Of a DNA stretch of 64,000 nucleotides, positions 54,599-63,718 are shown piece after piece; the first letter of the stretch is position 1, and each line of letters begins with the position of its first letter. Location of the stretch: positions 56,237-120,236 of the forward strand of contig NZ_JAFFQA010000013.1 of the NCBI RefSeq assembly GCF_016919065.1. Direction: 5' to 3'. This DNA comes from Desulfobulbus rhabdoformis (GTDB lineage: Bacteria; Desulfobacterota; Desulfobulbia; Desulfobulbales; Desulfobulbaceae). The notes under the pieces were generated by a model. That model was given only the letters and a program-made list of their open reading frames with translations. It had not been told where the DNA came from and did no database searches. The translations under genes and the position numbers were made by a program.

Positions 54599-55111
54599 AT
54601 GTTAGTTCGGTTCAACGAGATTTCACCGCATGGCAGCACATTTGTCCTCAACGAGATTCGAGAGCTTGCAGAGCAGCAGGATTTTATCCTTGATGGTCCT
54701 GTTACCGCTGAGTGCACCCTGAAGAGAAATGGGGAATCCAAGGTGGTCCTGCAGGGGCGAATTGAACTGACGGTGCAAATCGCCTGTGATCGATGCCTTC
54801 GTCTTTATTCTGTCGAAGTTTGCACAGAGTTTCAGCAATTGTTTGCCCTTGATTCTGACGAAGCCTGGCAGGTGAAAGATGTTGAATCCATGCCAGCTGA
54901 TCTCGAAACAGAGATCCTTGATGAACCTGTCATAGATCTTGACGATACCCTGCGCCAGCAGGTATATCTTGCGCTCCCTGTAAAAAAACTGTGCGTCACC
55001 GGATGCGCAGGGCTTTGTCTGCAATGTGGGGCCAATTTGAATGAAACAACGTGCACGTGTGAAAAGGTTGTTGATTCGCCTTTTGCTGTTCTTGCACAAT
55101 TGAAGAAATAG
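54599..55111 (+). CDS. yceD: YceD/DUF177 family protein
   Basis: A 170-residue member of the YceD (DUF177) family, which is almost always encoded next to rpmF and is linked to 23S rRNA synthesis or accumulation. Motifs: QIACDRCLRLYSVEV, DLDDTLRQQVYLALPVKKLC and CAGLCLQCGANLN with CTCEK, giving several CxxC pairs. I start at the ATG at 54599 with GCGGAGGGG upstream; an in-frame TTG at 54545 lies inside the promoter. It is the first gene of the lipid operon. Confidence 0.9.
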   Translation: MLVRFNEISPHGSTFVLNEIRELAEQQDFILDGPVTAECTLKRNGESKVVLQGRIELTVQIACDRCLRLYSVEVCTEFQQLFALDSDEAWQVKDVESMPADLETEILDEPVIDLDDTLRQQVYLALPVKKLCVTGCAGLCLQCGANLNETTCTCEKVVDSPFAVLAQLKK

Positions 55112-55144
55112 AAGAGTACTTTAAGTTATTTATCCCTCAGAGTG

Positions 55145-55164
55145 CAAGCCTGTTGTCAGGCTTG
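55145..55164 (+). other. Perfect hairpin between yceD and rpmF
   Basis: CAAGCCTG and CAGGCTTG with a 4-base loop form a perfect 8-bp stem, 28 bases before the rpmF start and with no T-run. It is not a terminator. It could be an mRNA processing site or a control element for L32. Confidence 0.6.
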
Positions 55165-55192
55165 TGAGGAAGAAGCATACGGAGGAAAGACC

Positions 55193-55381
55193 ATGGCTTT
55201 ACCTAAAAGAAGACATTCCTATTCCAGAACCCGCCAGCGTCGTGCTCATGATGCCTTGAGCAAGCCCAGCATTGGCAATTGCCCTGAGTGTGGCGAGCCC
55301 AAAATGCCCCATCGCCTCTGCGGTGCCTGCGGTATGTACAGAGGGAAATCTGTTTTCCGTCTTGAGGAAGAGCTGGATTAA
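55193..55381 (+). CDS. rpmF: 50S ribosomal protein L32
   Basis: A 62-residue ribosomal protein L32. It begins ALPKRRHSYSRTRQRRAHDAL and has a zinc ribbon with C-x2-C (CPECGE) and C-x2-C (CGACG). GGAGGAAAG lies just before the ATG. The order yceD-rpmF-plsX is widely conserved and ties ribosome production to phospholipid synthesis. The four-cysteine form contrasts with variants that have lost zinc binding. Confidence 0.96.
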   Translation: MALPKRRHSYSRTRQRRAHDALSKPSIGNCPECGEPKMPHRLCGACGMYRGKSVFRLEEELD

Positions 55382-55393
55382 TAAGGCAGAGTT

Positions 55394-56422
55394 GTGAGAA
55401 TAGCCCTTGACGCCATGGGTGGCGACCTAGGGCCAGAAATGGCGATTCAGGGGGCGCTTGCTGCTGTTGGCGGCAATCCGGATCTCCGTGTCATTCTGGT
55501 CGGACCATCTGATCGGCTTGATGCCCAGCTCGCTGAGCTTGGTAACGGCCAGGATGATGTGCTGCAGAGAATATCAGTGCAGCATGCCTCTGAAGTAATT
55601 ACCATGCACGACTCGCCAGTAGAGGCGGTGCGCAAAAAGAAAGAAGCGACAATCGTCGTTGGCTTTGATCTGGTTAAGCGTAAGGAAGCCGATGCTGTGG
55701 TTTCGGCGGGAAATTCCGGTGCGACGATGGCTGCGGCCATTCGTAAGCTGGGACGTTTGCCAGGGATCGCCCGGCCGGGAATAGCAAGTTTTTTTCCCAC
55801 GGTAAAAAAGCCGGTCATGCTGATGGATATTGGTGCCAATGTGGACTGTCGTCCCCAGCACCTCTACCAGTTTGCTGTTATGGCCTCTTCCTGCGTCCGC
55901 TTGCTGCAGCAAAATCCTACTCCTCGGATAGGCCTGCTTAGTAACGGCGAGGAGGTCACCAAAGGAAACGGACTGGTCAAGGAAGCTCATGCACTGCTTG
56001 GTCGTAGCCACCTGAACTTCATCGGCAACGTTGAGGGGCGGGATGTGTATCGAGGCGATGTCGACGTTGTGGTCTGTGACGGATTTGTCGGAAATATTTC
56101 TCTGAAAATCAGCGAAGGGCTGGCAGAGGCCGCCATGATGATGCTCAAGAGGGAAATATTGAAGAAGTGGCGTTACAAGCTGGGATACCTGTTGATACGT
56201 GGAGCCTTTTCCGGGTTCAAAAAACAGGTGGACTACGCCGAGTATGGTGGCGCTCCACTGCTTGGGATCAACGGGACCGGTATTATCTGTCATGGCGCCT
56301 CCAATGCCATCGCTCTTCGAAATGCAATAGAGGTTGCATCCGATATGGTTCGCAACCAGGTGAACGAGGCAATAATCGCCAATCTTGATGGTTTCGAAAA
56401 AGGTCAAAATCCCGAAATTTAG
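55394..56422 (+). CDS. plsX: Phosphate acyltransferase PlsX
   Basis: A 342-residue PlsX, which makes acyl-phosphate from acyl-ACP for phospholipid synthesis. Signatures: RIALDAMGGDLGPEMAIQGAL at the start, VSAGNSGATMAAAI, VMLMDIGANVDCRPQHLYQFA and VVVCDGFVGNISLK. The start is a GTG 12 bases after rpmF. It acts at the membrane surface with PlsY. Length is standard. Confidence 0.95.
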   Translation: MRIALDAMGGDLGPEMAIQGALAAVGGNPDLRVILVGPSDRLDAQLAELGNGQDDVLQRISVQHASEVITMHDSPVEAVRKKKEATIVVGFDLVKRKEADAVVSAGNSGATMAAAIRKLGRLPGIARPGIASFFPTVKKPVMLMDIGANVDCRPQHLYQFAVMASSCVRLLQQNPTPRIGLLSNGEEVTKGNGLVKEAHALLGRSHLNFIGNVEGRDVYRGDVDVVVCDGFVGNISLKISEGLAEAAMMMLKREILKKWRYKLGYLLIRGAFSGFKKQVDYAEYGGAPLLGINGTGIICHGASNAIALRNAIEVASDMVRNQVNEAIIANLDGFEKGQNPEI

Positions 56423-56729
56423 GCACTATACAATCAAGGGGTTCTGTGGATCGGAACGTCGTTCTCGAGGCTTTTTAGAGAATGACAAATTTGGCGAATG
56501 CTGATGGCTTCGCAGGCGGTCGTTCGATACGTCGTTCTTGCAACATAACAGTATCCTTTTCTGCGATACGCCGTTCTTTGGTCTCTAGGTGAAACAATGC
56601 CTGGAGATAATCAGATTCTTAAAACTAAAATAAGCACCTCCACCCATGGAGGTTTGTCGGTCTGTGCCGGAGTTTATCTGCAAGTTCTGGTGAAAAAAGG
56701 CTGGCGGCCTATCGAGAAAAAGGTTGTTC
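56423..56729. other. Intergenic region between plsX and fabH
   Basis: 307 bp without a supported gene. It holds three similar decamers, ACGTCGTTCT (56456), ACGTCGTTCT (56529) and ACGCCGTTCT (56568), and a perfect hairpin ACCTCCA-CCCA-TGGAGGT (56636-56653) whose arm contains a Shine-Dalgarno-like GGAGG. No promoter stands out. The gap is unusual for this operon and is where control of fabH could act. Confidence 0.55.
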
Positions 56730-57707
56730 ATGAGTAAAGCTGTAATTTTAGGCACGGGATCCTGCCTACCCAAAAGAGTTGTAACTAATGCCGAACTCGA
56801 GCAGATGGTTGACACCTCAGACGAGTGGGTCACAACCCGTACCGGTATCAAAAATCGTCACATCGCTGGGGAAGGCGAACTCAACTATCAGCTGGCGGCG
56901 AAAGCTGCTCGTCGTGCCCTGGCCGTAACCGGTATTGAACCACAAGAAATAGATCTGATCATTGTGGCCACATTGTCGCCTCATATGATTATGCCTTCTA
57001 CCGCCTGTTTTGTTCAGGCAGAAATAGGTGCAGTAAACGCGTTTGCCTATGATATTAACGCAGCCTGCGCTGGGTTTACCTACGGACTTGATCTGGCAAG
57101 CCAGTACATTCAAAATCGTCCGAACATGAAAATTCTCCTCATTGGCTCGGAGACACTTTCTGCCCGAGTCAACTGGGAGGATCGTAACACCTGCGTCCTT
57201 TTTGGCGATGGGGCAGGGGCCGTGATCCTTGGAAGTTCCTCCGATGATCGCGGTGTAATGGGCAGTCGCCTGCATTCAGATGGGAACTCCTGGCATATGC
57301 TGTGTATGGACAGCCCGGAAAGCCAGAATCCCGATCTGCGTTATGATGATTATGTGGGTCCGCTGATTCGTATGAACGGCAGTGAGATTTTTAAGCAGGC
57401 CGTTCGCATGATGGAAGATGCGGTGAACACCCTTTTGCGCGAGCAGGGGGTCACAATGGATGAGATCAGTATTCTCATTCCCCATCAGGCTAATATTCGT
57501 ATCCTCAAAAAACTGCGGGAGCGTTTAGGACTGCCTGAAGAAAGGGTGTTTATTAACCTGAGCAAGTATGGCAATACGTCAGCGGCCAGTATTCCCATTG
57601 CCTTGGACGAAGCCCATCGTCAGGGGCGGCTGCAGCGTGGCGATCTTGTGTTACTGTGTACTTTCGGCGGTGGCCTCACCTGGGGCTCTCTGCTTTTGCG
57701 CTGGTAG
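56730..57707 (+). CDS. fabH: 3-oxoacyl-ACP synthase III
   Basis: A 325-residue KAS III, which starts fatty acid synthesis by joining an acyl-CoA to malonyl-ACP. The triad is visible: Cys113 in NAACAGFTYGL, His252 in LIPHQANIRIL, and Asn282 in YGNTSAASIPIALDEA. The ATG at 56730 has AAGG 6 bases upstream; a TTG two codons earlier is possible. It follows plsX after 307 bases and precedes an acyl-CoA dehydrogenase gene by 20 bases. Confidence 0.96.
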   Translation: MSKAVILGTGSCLPKRVVTNAELEQMVDTSDEWVTTRTGIKNRHIAGEGELNYQLAAKAARRALAVTGIEPQEIDLIIVATLSPHMIMPSTACFVQAEIGAVNAFAYDINAACAGFTYGLDLASQYIQNRPNMKILLIGSETLSARVNWEDRNTCVLFGDGAGAVILGSSSDDRGVMGSRLHSDGNSWHMLCMDSPESQNPDLRYDDYVGPLIRMNGSEIFKQAVRMMEDAVNTLLREQGVTMDEISILIPHQANIRILKKLRERLGLPEERVFINLSKYGNTSAASIPIALDEAHRQGRLQRGDLVLLCTFGGGLTWGSLLLRW

Positions 57708-57727
57708 AAGACGTAAGGAGAGTATTT

Positions 57728-58876
57728 GTGGATTATTTTTTCACTGAAGAGCAACAGATGATCATTGATACCGCTCGTGAGATTACCAACGAGAAGATCA
57801 TCCCGGTACGAGCGGAATTAGACGAAAAAAATCAGTTTCCCCGTGAAATCCTTGAGGACATGGCCAAGGCTGATATGTTCAGCATTTTTGTTCCGGAAGA
57901 GTATGGAGGATTTGGTGGGGGCTGTTTCGAAATCGTTCTTGCAATGGAAGAACTTGCCCGTGGTTGTGTTGGCGTGGCGACAAGCTATGCTGCCAGCGCA
58001 CTTGGGATTTTTCCCGTGCTGATTGCCGGTAGTGAAGAACAGAAACAAAAATATATGCCCCAGATTGCCTCTGGAAAACGCTGGGCCGCCTTTGGCCTGA
58101 CCGAGGCAAATGCGGGCAGCGATGCCTCCGGCATTCGCACTACCGCCGTTCTTGACGGTGATGAGTGGGTTCTCAACGGTACCAAACAGTGGATCACCAA
58201 CGGTGGTGAGTCGGAAATTTATACCATTATAGCTATGACCGACCCCAACAAAGGAGCCCGTGGCGCCTCCATCTTTATTGTCGAAGACGGTGATCCTGGT
58301 TTTTCATACGGAAAAAAAGAAGACAAGATGGGCATTCGCTCCTCTTCAACCCGTGAGCTGATTTTAAAAGACTGTCGCATTCCCAAGGATCGCCTGGTTG
58401 GCCGTCGCGGAACCGGATTTATCACGGTTATGAAAACCCTGGATATGTCCCGCCCTGGTATTGCTTCCCTTGGTGTGGGCCTGGCGCAGGCTGCCCTTGA
58501 TGAGGCGGTTATTTATGCCAAACAACGCAATCAGTTCGGTAAGCCGATTATCTCCTTCCAGGCTGTGCAGCACATGCTTGCCGACATGGCCATTCAGGTC
58601 GAAGCCGCCCGCGCTCTGGTTTATGGTGCTGCCAAGCACATTGACGCGCATCCCAAGGATATGTCCAAGGTCTCTTCCATGTGTAAGGTCTATGCAACTG
58701 ATGTTGCCATGAAAGTGACCACGGATGCAGTTCAGGTCCTTGGCGGCTACGGCTACATGAAAGAGTACCCGGTTGAGAAGATGATGCGCGATGCCAAAAT
58801 CCTTCAGATTTATGAGGGAACCAACCAGATTCAGCGCAATGTAGTTGGCCAGGAACTCAACAAAGAATATTCCTAA
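57728..58876 (+). CDS. Acyl-CoA dehydrogenase
   Basis: A 382-residue FAD enzyme that links acyl-CoA and 2-enoyl-CoA. Features: FGLTEANAGSDASGI, WITNGG, RNQFGKPI, VQVLGGYGYMKEYPVEKMMRDAKILQIYEGTNQI with the catalytic base Glu363. The GTG start at 57728 comes after GGAGAGTATTT; a longer frame overlaps fabH. It is followed by etfB after 13 bases and then etfA, its electron partners. Its place inside the fab operon is unusual. The chain-length class (butyryl, short, or other) cannot be decided here. Confidence 0.94.
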   Translation: MDYFFTEEQQMIIDTAREITNEKIIPVRAELDEKNQFPREILEDMAKADMFSIFVPEEYGGFGGGCFEIVLAMEELARGCVGVATSYAASALGIFPVLIAGSEEQKQKYMPQIASGKRWAAFGLTEANAGSDASGIRTTAVLDGDEWVLNGTKQWITNGGESEIYTIIAMTDPNKGARGASIFIVEDGDPGFSYGKKEDKMGIRSSSTRELILKDCRIPKDRLVGRRGTGFITVMKTLDMSRPGIASLGVGLAQAALDEAVIYAKQRNQFGKPIISFQAVQHMLADMAIQVEAARALVYGAAKHIDAHPKDMSKVSSMCKVYATDVAMKVTTDAVQVLGGYGYMKEYPVEKMMRDAKILQIYEGTNQIQRNVVGQELNKEYS

Positions 58877-58889
58877 GAGGCATTCCCGC

Positions 58890-59669
58890 ATGCAGATCAT
58901 TGTTTGCGTCAAACAGGTTCCAGATGCCAAGGATGTTCGCCTGGATCCAAAGACAAATACCCTGGCCCGCGAAGGTGTAGAGTCGATCATGAACCCCTAT
59001 GATCGTCACGCTCTGGAAGAGGCTGTGGCCATCAAAGAACAGGTGGGCGGTGCGGTCACCGTTCTCACCATGGGGCCTCCCCAGGCTGAAGCCGTGTTGC
59101 GTGAGGCCATCTCCTGTGGTGCCGACGACGGTGTTCTGGTCTCAGACCGCGGTTTTGCAGGCGCCGACACCTGGGCAACCAGCTATACCCTGGCCCAGGC
59201 CGTCCAATCGATTGGTCCCTGTGACCTGGTTCTTTGCGGCAAGCAGGCCATCGACGGCGACACCGCTCAAGTCGGACCCGGTCTTGCGCAGCGATTGCAG
59301 GTTCCCTTTGTCACCTGTGTGCAAAAGACCCGTTCTGTCAGCAAGGAAGCCATTGAAGTCGAGCGGATGATGGATGACGGCTATGATGTTGTTCGCCTGC
59401 CGCTTCCCGCTTTGATGACTGTGGTCAAAGATATAAATGAGCCAAGGGTTGCCTCTCTTAAAGGGAAGATGAAGGCCAAAAAAACCAAAATTCGGACCCT
59501 GTCCGCAGAGGACATCGGTGCTGATCCGCAATGTATTGGTTTGGCTGGTTCTCCAACCCAGGTGGTTAAAGTGTTCTCTCCGGAGCCTCGAGGCGATCGC
59601 CGGGTTTTTGCAGGGAGCGTTGAAGAGCAGGTCGAGCAGTTGATTGAGTGCTTGAAACCGTACCTCTAA
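58890..59669 (+). CDS. etfB: Electron transfer flavoprotein subunit beta
   Basis: A 259-residue EtfB. It begins MQIIVCVKQVPDAKDVRLDPK and has NPYDRHALEEAV, LCGKQAIDGDTAQVGPGLA and VRLPLPALMTV. It pairs with EtfA to carry electrons from or to the acyl-CoA dehydrogenase. The ATG at 58890 has AAGAGG 10 bases upstream; an open frame from 58845 overlaps the previous gene. Its partner EtfA has a ferredoxin domain, so the pair may be of the bifurcating type, but I cannot confirm the second-flavin site from sequence alone. Confidence 0.95.
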   Translation: MQIIVCVKQVPDAKDVRLDPKTNTLAREGVESIMNPYDRHALEEAVAIKEQVGGAVTVLTMGPPQAEAVLREAISCGADDGVLVSDRGFAGADTWATSYTLAQAVQSIGPCDLVLCGKQAIDGDTAQVGPGLAQRLQVPFVTCVQKTRSVSKEAIEVERMMDDGYDVVRLPLPALMTVVKDINEPRVASLKGKMKAKKTKIRTLSAEDIGADPQCIGLAGSPTQVVKVFSPEPRGDRRVFAGSVEEQVEQLIECLKPYL

Positions 59670-59703
59670 ACCTGAACAATTTCTTGAAGCAACTGGATAT
59701 CCT

Positions 59704-60894
59704 ATGCTGATTATCGATTGTGATCTTTGCACCGCCTGCGGCATCTGCGAAGGCAACTGTGCCTTTGGTGCCATCAGTGTTCAAGACGACTGTGCTGTGG
59801 TCAACGAATCTTGCACGCTTTGCGGTGCCTGTGTTGAAAGCTGCCCGGTTGAGGCGCTGCGCATTGAAGTGGCAGAAAAACGCACCCAGGATAACCTGGA
59901 TGACTATAAAGGGATTCTCGTTTTTGCCGAATACCGGCATGGCACGGTTGCACCGGTAAGCTTTGAGTTGCTTGGTATCGGACGTAAACTTGCAGATCAG
60001 CGCCAGGTTGACTTAAGTGTTATTTTGCTTGGCGGCAAAGTAGGCGGCTACAGTGAGGCATTAATCGCAGCCGGAGCTGATAGAGTGTTGCTGGCTGAAC
60101 ATACAGATCTTGAACAGTTCCGTGAAGATGTGTACGCCGCAGTCCTTGAACGGGTTATCAGTGAGTCTAAACCGGAGGTCGTTCTCGCTGGAGCCACTGC
60201 CATAGGGCGTTCGGTCATCCCGTATGTGGCCACTGCTTTGAATGCCGGGCTGACTGCCGATTGCACCCGCCTTGAGATTCGTGAGTCTGATGGTATGCTT
60301 TTGCAGACACGGCCTGCCTTTGGCGGCAATATCATGGCAACCATCGAGTGTCCCCATACCCGTCCGCAGATGGCAACTGTACGCCCTAAAGTCATGGCAC
60401 CAGCTGAGCCTGATCCCACACGAAAAGGGGAGGTGGTTGCACTCAATGTGGCGGAATACGTTCCCGCTTCGAAACTGGAAGTTATCGAAACCGTGGTCAA
60501 CGATGAGGATCAGGTCAACATTCAGGAAGTCGAGGCCCTGGTCGCAGGTGGACGCGGGCTTGATTCCGCCAAAGGGTTTTCCCTTTTGCGTGAACTGGCC
60601 GATGAACTCAGTGGCACTGTTGCCGCTTCCCGAGCCGCCGTTGATTCCGGCTGGATTCCATATCCTCATCAGGTTGGGCAAACCGGCAAAACTGTGAATC
60701 CCAAATTGTACATCGCCTGTGGTATTTCCGGTGCAGTGCAGCACGCCGTCGGCATGCAATCAGCCGAGGTCATTGTTGCCATTAACCGTGACAAGGCTGC
60801 CCCCATATTTGACCTGGCAACCTATGGAATCGTTGGCGATCTGTATGAGGTGGTTCCCCAGCTGATTCGCAAAATCCAGGAGGTAAAAAAATGA
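59704..60894 (+). CDS. etfA: Electron transfer flavoprotein subunit alpha with ferredoxin domain
   Basis: A 396-residue EtfA with an N-terminal ferredoxin-like domain. Residues 1-60 carry two [4Fe-4S] motifs (CTACGICEGNC and CTLCGACVESCP). The Etf part follows: VLAGATAIGRSVIPYVATALNAGL, TRPAFGGNIMATI, and the FAD-binding GISGAVQHAVGMQSAEVIVAINRD. A ferredoxin extension occurs in the caffeyl-CoA reductase Etf of Acetobacterium and related bifurcating systems. It overlaps fabG by 4 bases. A link between ferredoxin, NAD and acyl-CoA chemistry is likely. Confidence 0.94.
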   Translation: MLIIDCDLCTACGICEGNCAFGAISVQDDCAVVNESCTLCGACVESCPVEALRIEVAEKRTQDNLDDYKGILVFAEYRHGTVAPVSFELLGIGRKLADQRQVDLSVILLGGKVGGYSEALIAAGADRVLLAEHTDLEQFREDVYAAVLERVISESKPEVVLAGATAIGRSVIPYVATALNAGLTADCTRLEIRESDGMLLQTRPAFGGNIMATIECPHTRPQMATVRPKVMAPAEPDPTRKGEVVALNVAEYVPASKLEVIETVVNDEDQVNIQEVEALVAGGRGLDSAKGFSLLRELADELSGTVAASRAAVDSGWIPYPHQVGQTGKTVNPKLYIACGISGAVQHAVGMQSAEVIVAINRDKAAPIFDLATYGIVGDLYEVVPQLIRKIQEVKK

Positions 60895-61640
60895 TGCTTG
60901 AAAATATGGTGGCCCTGGTCACCGGCGGAAGCCGTGGCATAGGACGAGCAATTTGCAAACGCCTCGCCTCCATGGGAGCCCTGGTCGGCATTAATTATGT
61001 CGCCAACCCGACTGCAGCTGACGAAACCCTTGCACAGATTGAGGCAGCCGGAGGTAAAGGATTTACTGTTCGCTTTGATGTGGCTGATACTGAAGCCGCT
61101 CAGGAGGCGATCAAAGATATTATTTCTACTCATGGCCAGATTGATATTCTGGTCAACAATGCGGGAATTACCCGCGATGGCTTGATGGCACGCATGAAGG
61201 AAGATGACTGGGATAGCGTGCTTGATACCAATCTGAAGGGGGCGTTTTGCTGCAGTAAGGCAGCTATGCGGCCCATGATGAAAAAAAGGTGGGGGCGTAT
61301 TATTAACGTCTCGTCGGTTGTTGGATTTACCGGTAACAGCGGCCAAGTGAATTATAGTGCTGCAAAGGCCGGGTTGGTTGGCTTGACCAAATCCATGGCC
61401 CGGGAACTTGCAGGGCGCAATGTTACCGTTAACTGCGTGGCTCCTGGTTTTATTGGAACCGACATGACCGACGGCCTCCCCGAAGATGTTCAGGAAGCAC
61501 TGAAAACCCAGATACCCCTGGGAGCGATGGGGACTCCGGAAGACGTGGCCGGAGCGGTTGCTTTCCTGGCATCATCTGACAGTAACTATGTTACCGGTCA
61601 GACCCTGCACGTCAATGGCGGGATGTACATGGGTCATTGA
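60891..61640 (+). CDS. fabG: 3-oxoacyl-ACP reductase
   Basis: A 249-residue short-chain dehydrogenase that reduces 3-oxoacyl-ACP with NADPH. It has the cofactor motif TGGSRGIG, NNAG in LVNNAGITRDGLM, and the catalytic Ser/Tyr/Lys in NVSSVVGFTGNSGQVNYSAAKAG. The ending YVTGQTLHVNGGMYM is typical of FabG. The ATG overlaps the etfA stop. The downstream acpP and fabF confirm the fatty acid role. Confidence 0.94.
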   Translation: MMLENMVALVTGGSRGIGRAICKRLASMGALVGINYVANPTAADETLAQIEAAGGKGFTVRFDVADTEAAQEAIKDIISTHGQIDILVNNAGITRDGLMARMKEDDWDSVLDTNLKGAFCCSKAAMRPMMKKRWGRIINVSSVVGFTGNSGQVNYSAAKAGLVGLTKSMARELAGRNVTVNCVAPGFIGTDMTDGLPEDVQEALKTQIPLGAMGTPEDVAGAVAFLASSDSNYVTGQTLHVNGGMYMGH

Positions 61641-61719
61641 TGATGCAATGTCAGAACGATGAGATTCTGGCATTGGTTTAACACAAACAAACTACAAAAA
61701 ATTTTTGAGGAGAATAACA

Positions 61720-61953
61720 ATGGCAGTTGAAGATAAAATGATTGACATCATCGTCGAACAATTAAGCGTTGATCGTGACAAGGTTGTTCCTGGTGCTTCT
61801 TTTGTTGATGATCTGGGTGCAGATTCCCTGGACCTGGTTGAACTGATCATGGCCATGGAAGAAGAGTTTGATGTAGAGATCCCGGACGAAGAAGCCGAGA
61901 AGATCGTCACTGTTCAGAATGCTATCGATTTCGTAGCAAAAATTCAGGACTAA
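61720..61953 (+). CDS. acpP: Acyl carrier protein
   Basis: A 77-residue acyl carrier protein. The phosphopantetheine attachment Ser36 is in [18 protein letters not shown]. The acidic helices and the C-terminal [11 protein letters not shown] fit AcpP. GAGGAG lies 8 bases before the ATG at 61720; an in-frame TTG at 61705 is part of that ribosome site. It lies between fabG and fabF as usual. Confidence 0.96.
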   Translation: MAVEDKMIDIIVEQLSVDRDKVVPGASFVDDLGADSLDLVELIMAMEEEFDVEIPDEEAEKIVTVQNAIDFVAKIQD

Positions 61954-61967
61954 GACGAGGCAGTAAC

Positions 61968-63206
61968 GTGAAACGACGGGTCGTTGTAACCGGTATCGGC
62001 TTGGTCACGCCCCTGGGCGTAGGTACCCAGGAAACGTGGAATGCACTGATTAACGGCAAAAGCGGTGTTGGCCCCATAACCCGCTTTGACGCCTCTGATC
62101 ATGCCTCGCAGATTGCCGCGGAAGTGAAGGATTTTAATCCTGAATTGTGGTTTGAGAAAAAACAGGCAAAAAATCTGGATGCCTTTGTTCAATACGGGGT
62201 TGCCGCTGCTGATATGGCCTGGAAAAACAGCGGCCTGTCGATCACCGATGAAAATGTTGATCGGGTGGGAGTCATTACCGGCTGCGGCATGGGCGGGCTC
62301 CCTACCATTGAAGAGTACCATTCAGTCTTACAGAAAAGAGGACCCAGAAAAATAACACCTTTTTTCATTCCTCGGGTGATTCCCAACATGCCTTCTGGGC
62401 ATATTTCCATGCGTATTGGCAGTAAAGGGCCGAATTTGACCCAGACGACTGCCTGCGCTGCCGGAACTCATGCCGTTGGTGAGGCTTTTCGTCATATTGC
62501 CTACGGGGACTGTGATATAGCAGTAACCGGCGGTACCGAGTCGGTGATCTGTCCGCTTGCCGTCGGTGGATTCAGCGCGATGAAGGCACTGTCCACCCGC
62601 AATGATGATCCGACCACCGCCTCCCGTCCCTTTGACCGTGATCGCGATGGGTTTATCATCTCAGAAGGGGCAGGCATGATGATCCTGGAAGAACTGGAAT
62701 CCGCGCAAAAACGTGGTGCGACCATTTATGCCGAGGTTATCGGCTATGGGCAGTCCAGTGACGCCTACCACATTGCCGCACCTCCTGAGGATGGAGAGGG
62801 GGCTGCACGTTGTATGAAGGCAGCGCTTCGCGATGCAGGGCTTAATCCCGGCGATCTTGATTACATCAATGCCCATGGGACGTCCACTCCACTCAATGAT
62901 AAATGTGAAACCCAGGCCATTAAAACGGTCTTTGGCGAGCATGCCCACAAGCTGATGATCAGCTCCACCAAATCCATGACCGGCCATATGCTTGGGGCTG
63001 CTGGTGGTATCGAGGCCGCCTTCACGACAATGAGTCTGTATAACGGTATTATTCCTCCGACTGCCAACCTGCATAATCCGGATCCGAATTGTGACCTTGA
63101 TTATGTGCCGCTGACCGCACGTGAAGTCAAGCTGGAGACGGCGATGTCCAACTCCTTTGGCTTTGGTGGTACCAACGGTGTTGTTGTCTTTCGGAGATTT
63201 GCCTAA
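61968..63206 (+). CDS. fabF: 3-oxoacyl-ACP synthase II
   Basis: A 412-residue KAS II that elongates acyl-ACP with malonyl-ACP. The active residues are visible: Cys163 in [10 protein letters not shown], the first His in [11 protein letters not shown] and the second in [12 protein letters not shown]. The ending [17 protein letters not shown] is standard. The GTG start has GACGAGG 8 bases upstream and lies 14 bases after acpP. With fabH, fabG and acpP it supplies the core of type II fatty acid synthesis. Confidence 0.96.
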   Translation: MKRRVVVTGIGLVTPLGVGTQETWNALINGKSGVGPITRFDASDHASQIAAEVKDFNPELWFEKKQAKNLDAFVQYGVAAADMAWKNSGLSITDENVDRVGVITGCGMGGLPTIEEYHSVLQKRGPRKITPFFIPRVIPNMPSGHISMRIGSKGPNLTQTTACAAGTHAVGEAFRHIAYGDCDIAVTGGTESVICPLAVGGFSAMKALSTRNDDPTTASRPFDRDRDGFIISEGAGMMILEELESAQKRGATIYAEVIGYGQSSDAYHIAAPPEDGEGAARCMKAALRDAGLNPGDLDYINAHGTSTPLNDKCETQAIKTVFGEHAHKLMISSTKSMTGHMLGAAGGIEAAFTTMSLYNGIIPPTANLHNPDPNCDLDYVPLTAREVKLETAMSNSFGFGGTNGVVVFRRFA

Positions 63207-63230
63207 TCTTCCCCACAAGGAGGACTGAAG

Positions 63231-63656
63231 ATGAACATAGCACTGGGATGTGACCATGGCGGCATTGAGCTTAAACAGGAGGTAAAAGACCTTCTTGAAA
63301 AGGCCGGGCACACAGTCAACGATGTGGGAAGCTACAGCAATGAATCGGTTGACTATCCGGAATTTGCCGACAAGGTATGCAACGCTGTAACTGAAGGTGT
63401 CAGTGAGCGGGGTATTTTAATTTGCGGTACTGGTATCGGTATGTCGATTGCGGCCAATCGTCATCGTCAAATCCGCGCAGCACTTTGTCATGACGCTGTT
63501 ACCTCGCGTATGAGCCGCGAGCATAACGACGCCAACGTTCTCTGTCTTGGTGCACGTGTACTCGGTATTTCCGTTGCCCTGGATATTGTTCAGGTCTGGC
63601 TGGAGACTGAGTTTGCCGGTGGCCGTCATCTGCGCAGGATAAATCTGATGGGGTGA
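63231..63656 (+). CDS. rpiB: Ribose-5-phosphate isomerase B
   Basis: A 141-residue RpiB that interconverts ribulose 5-phosphate and ribose 5-phosphate in the pentose phosphate pathway. Features: [30 protein letters not shown], the anion loop [16 protein letters not shown] with the catalytic Cys, and [30 protein letters not shown] precedes the ATG. It lies 24 bases after fabF and ends in a strong terminator, so it is the last gene of the operon. Confidence 0.94.
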   Translation: MNIALGCDHGGIELKQEVKDLLEKAGHTVNDVGSYSNESVDYPEFADKVCNAVTEGVSERGILICGTGIGMSIAANRHRQIRAALCHDAVTSRMSREHNDANVLCLGARVLGISVALDIVQVWLETEFAGGRHLRRINLMG

Positions 63657-63679
63657 AATCCTCTTTGCCTCAGTTCAAT

Positions 63680-63718
63680 AAACCGGTACGCTTTTGTCTA
63701 AAGCTACCGGTTTTTTTT
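63680..63718 (+). terminator. Intrinsic terminator of the lipid operon
   Basis: AAACCGGTA (63680-63688) and TACCGGTTT (63705-63713) pair, extended by GCTTT and AAAGC in the loop after a one-base bulge, followed by eight T. It lies 24 bases after the rpiB stop. Confidence 0.9.
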
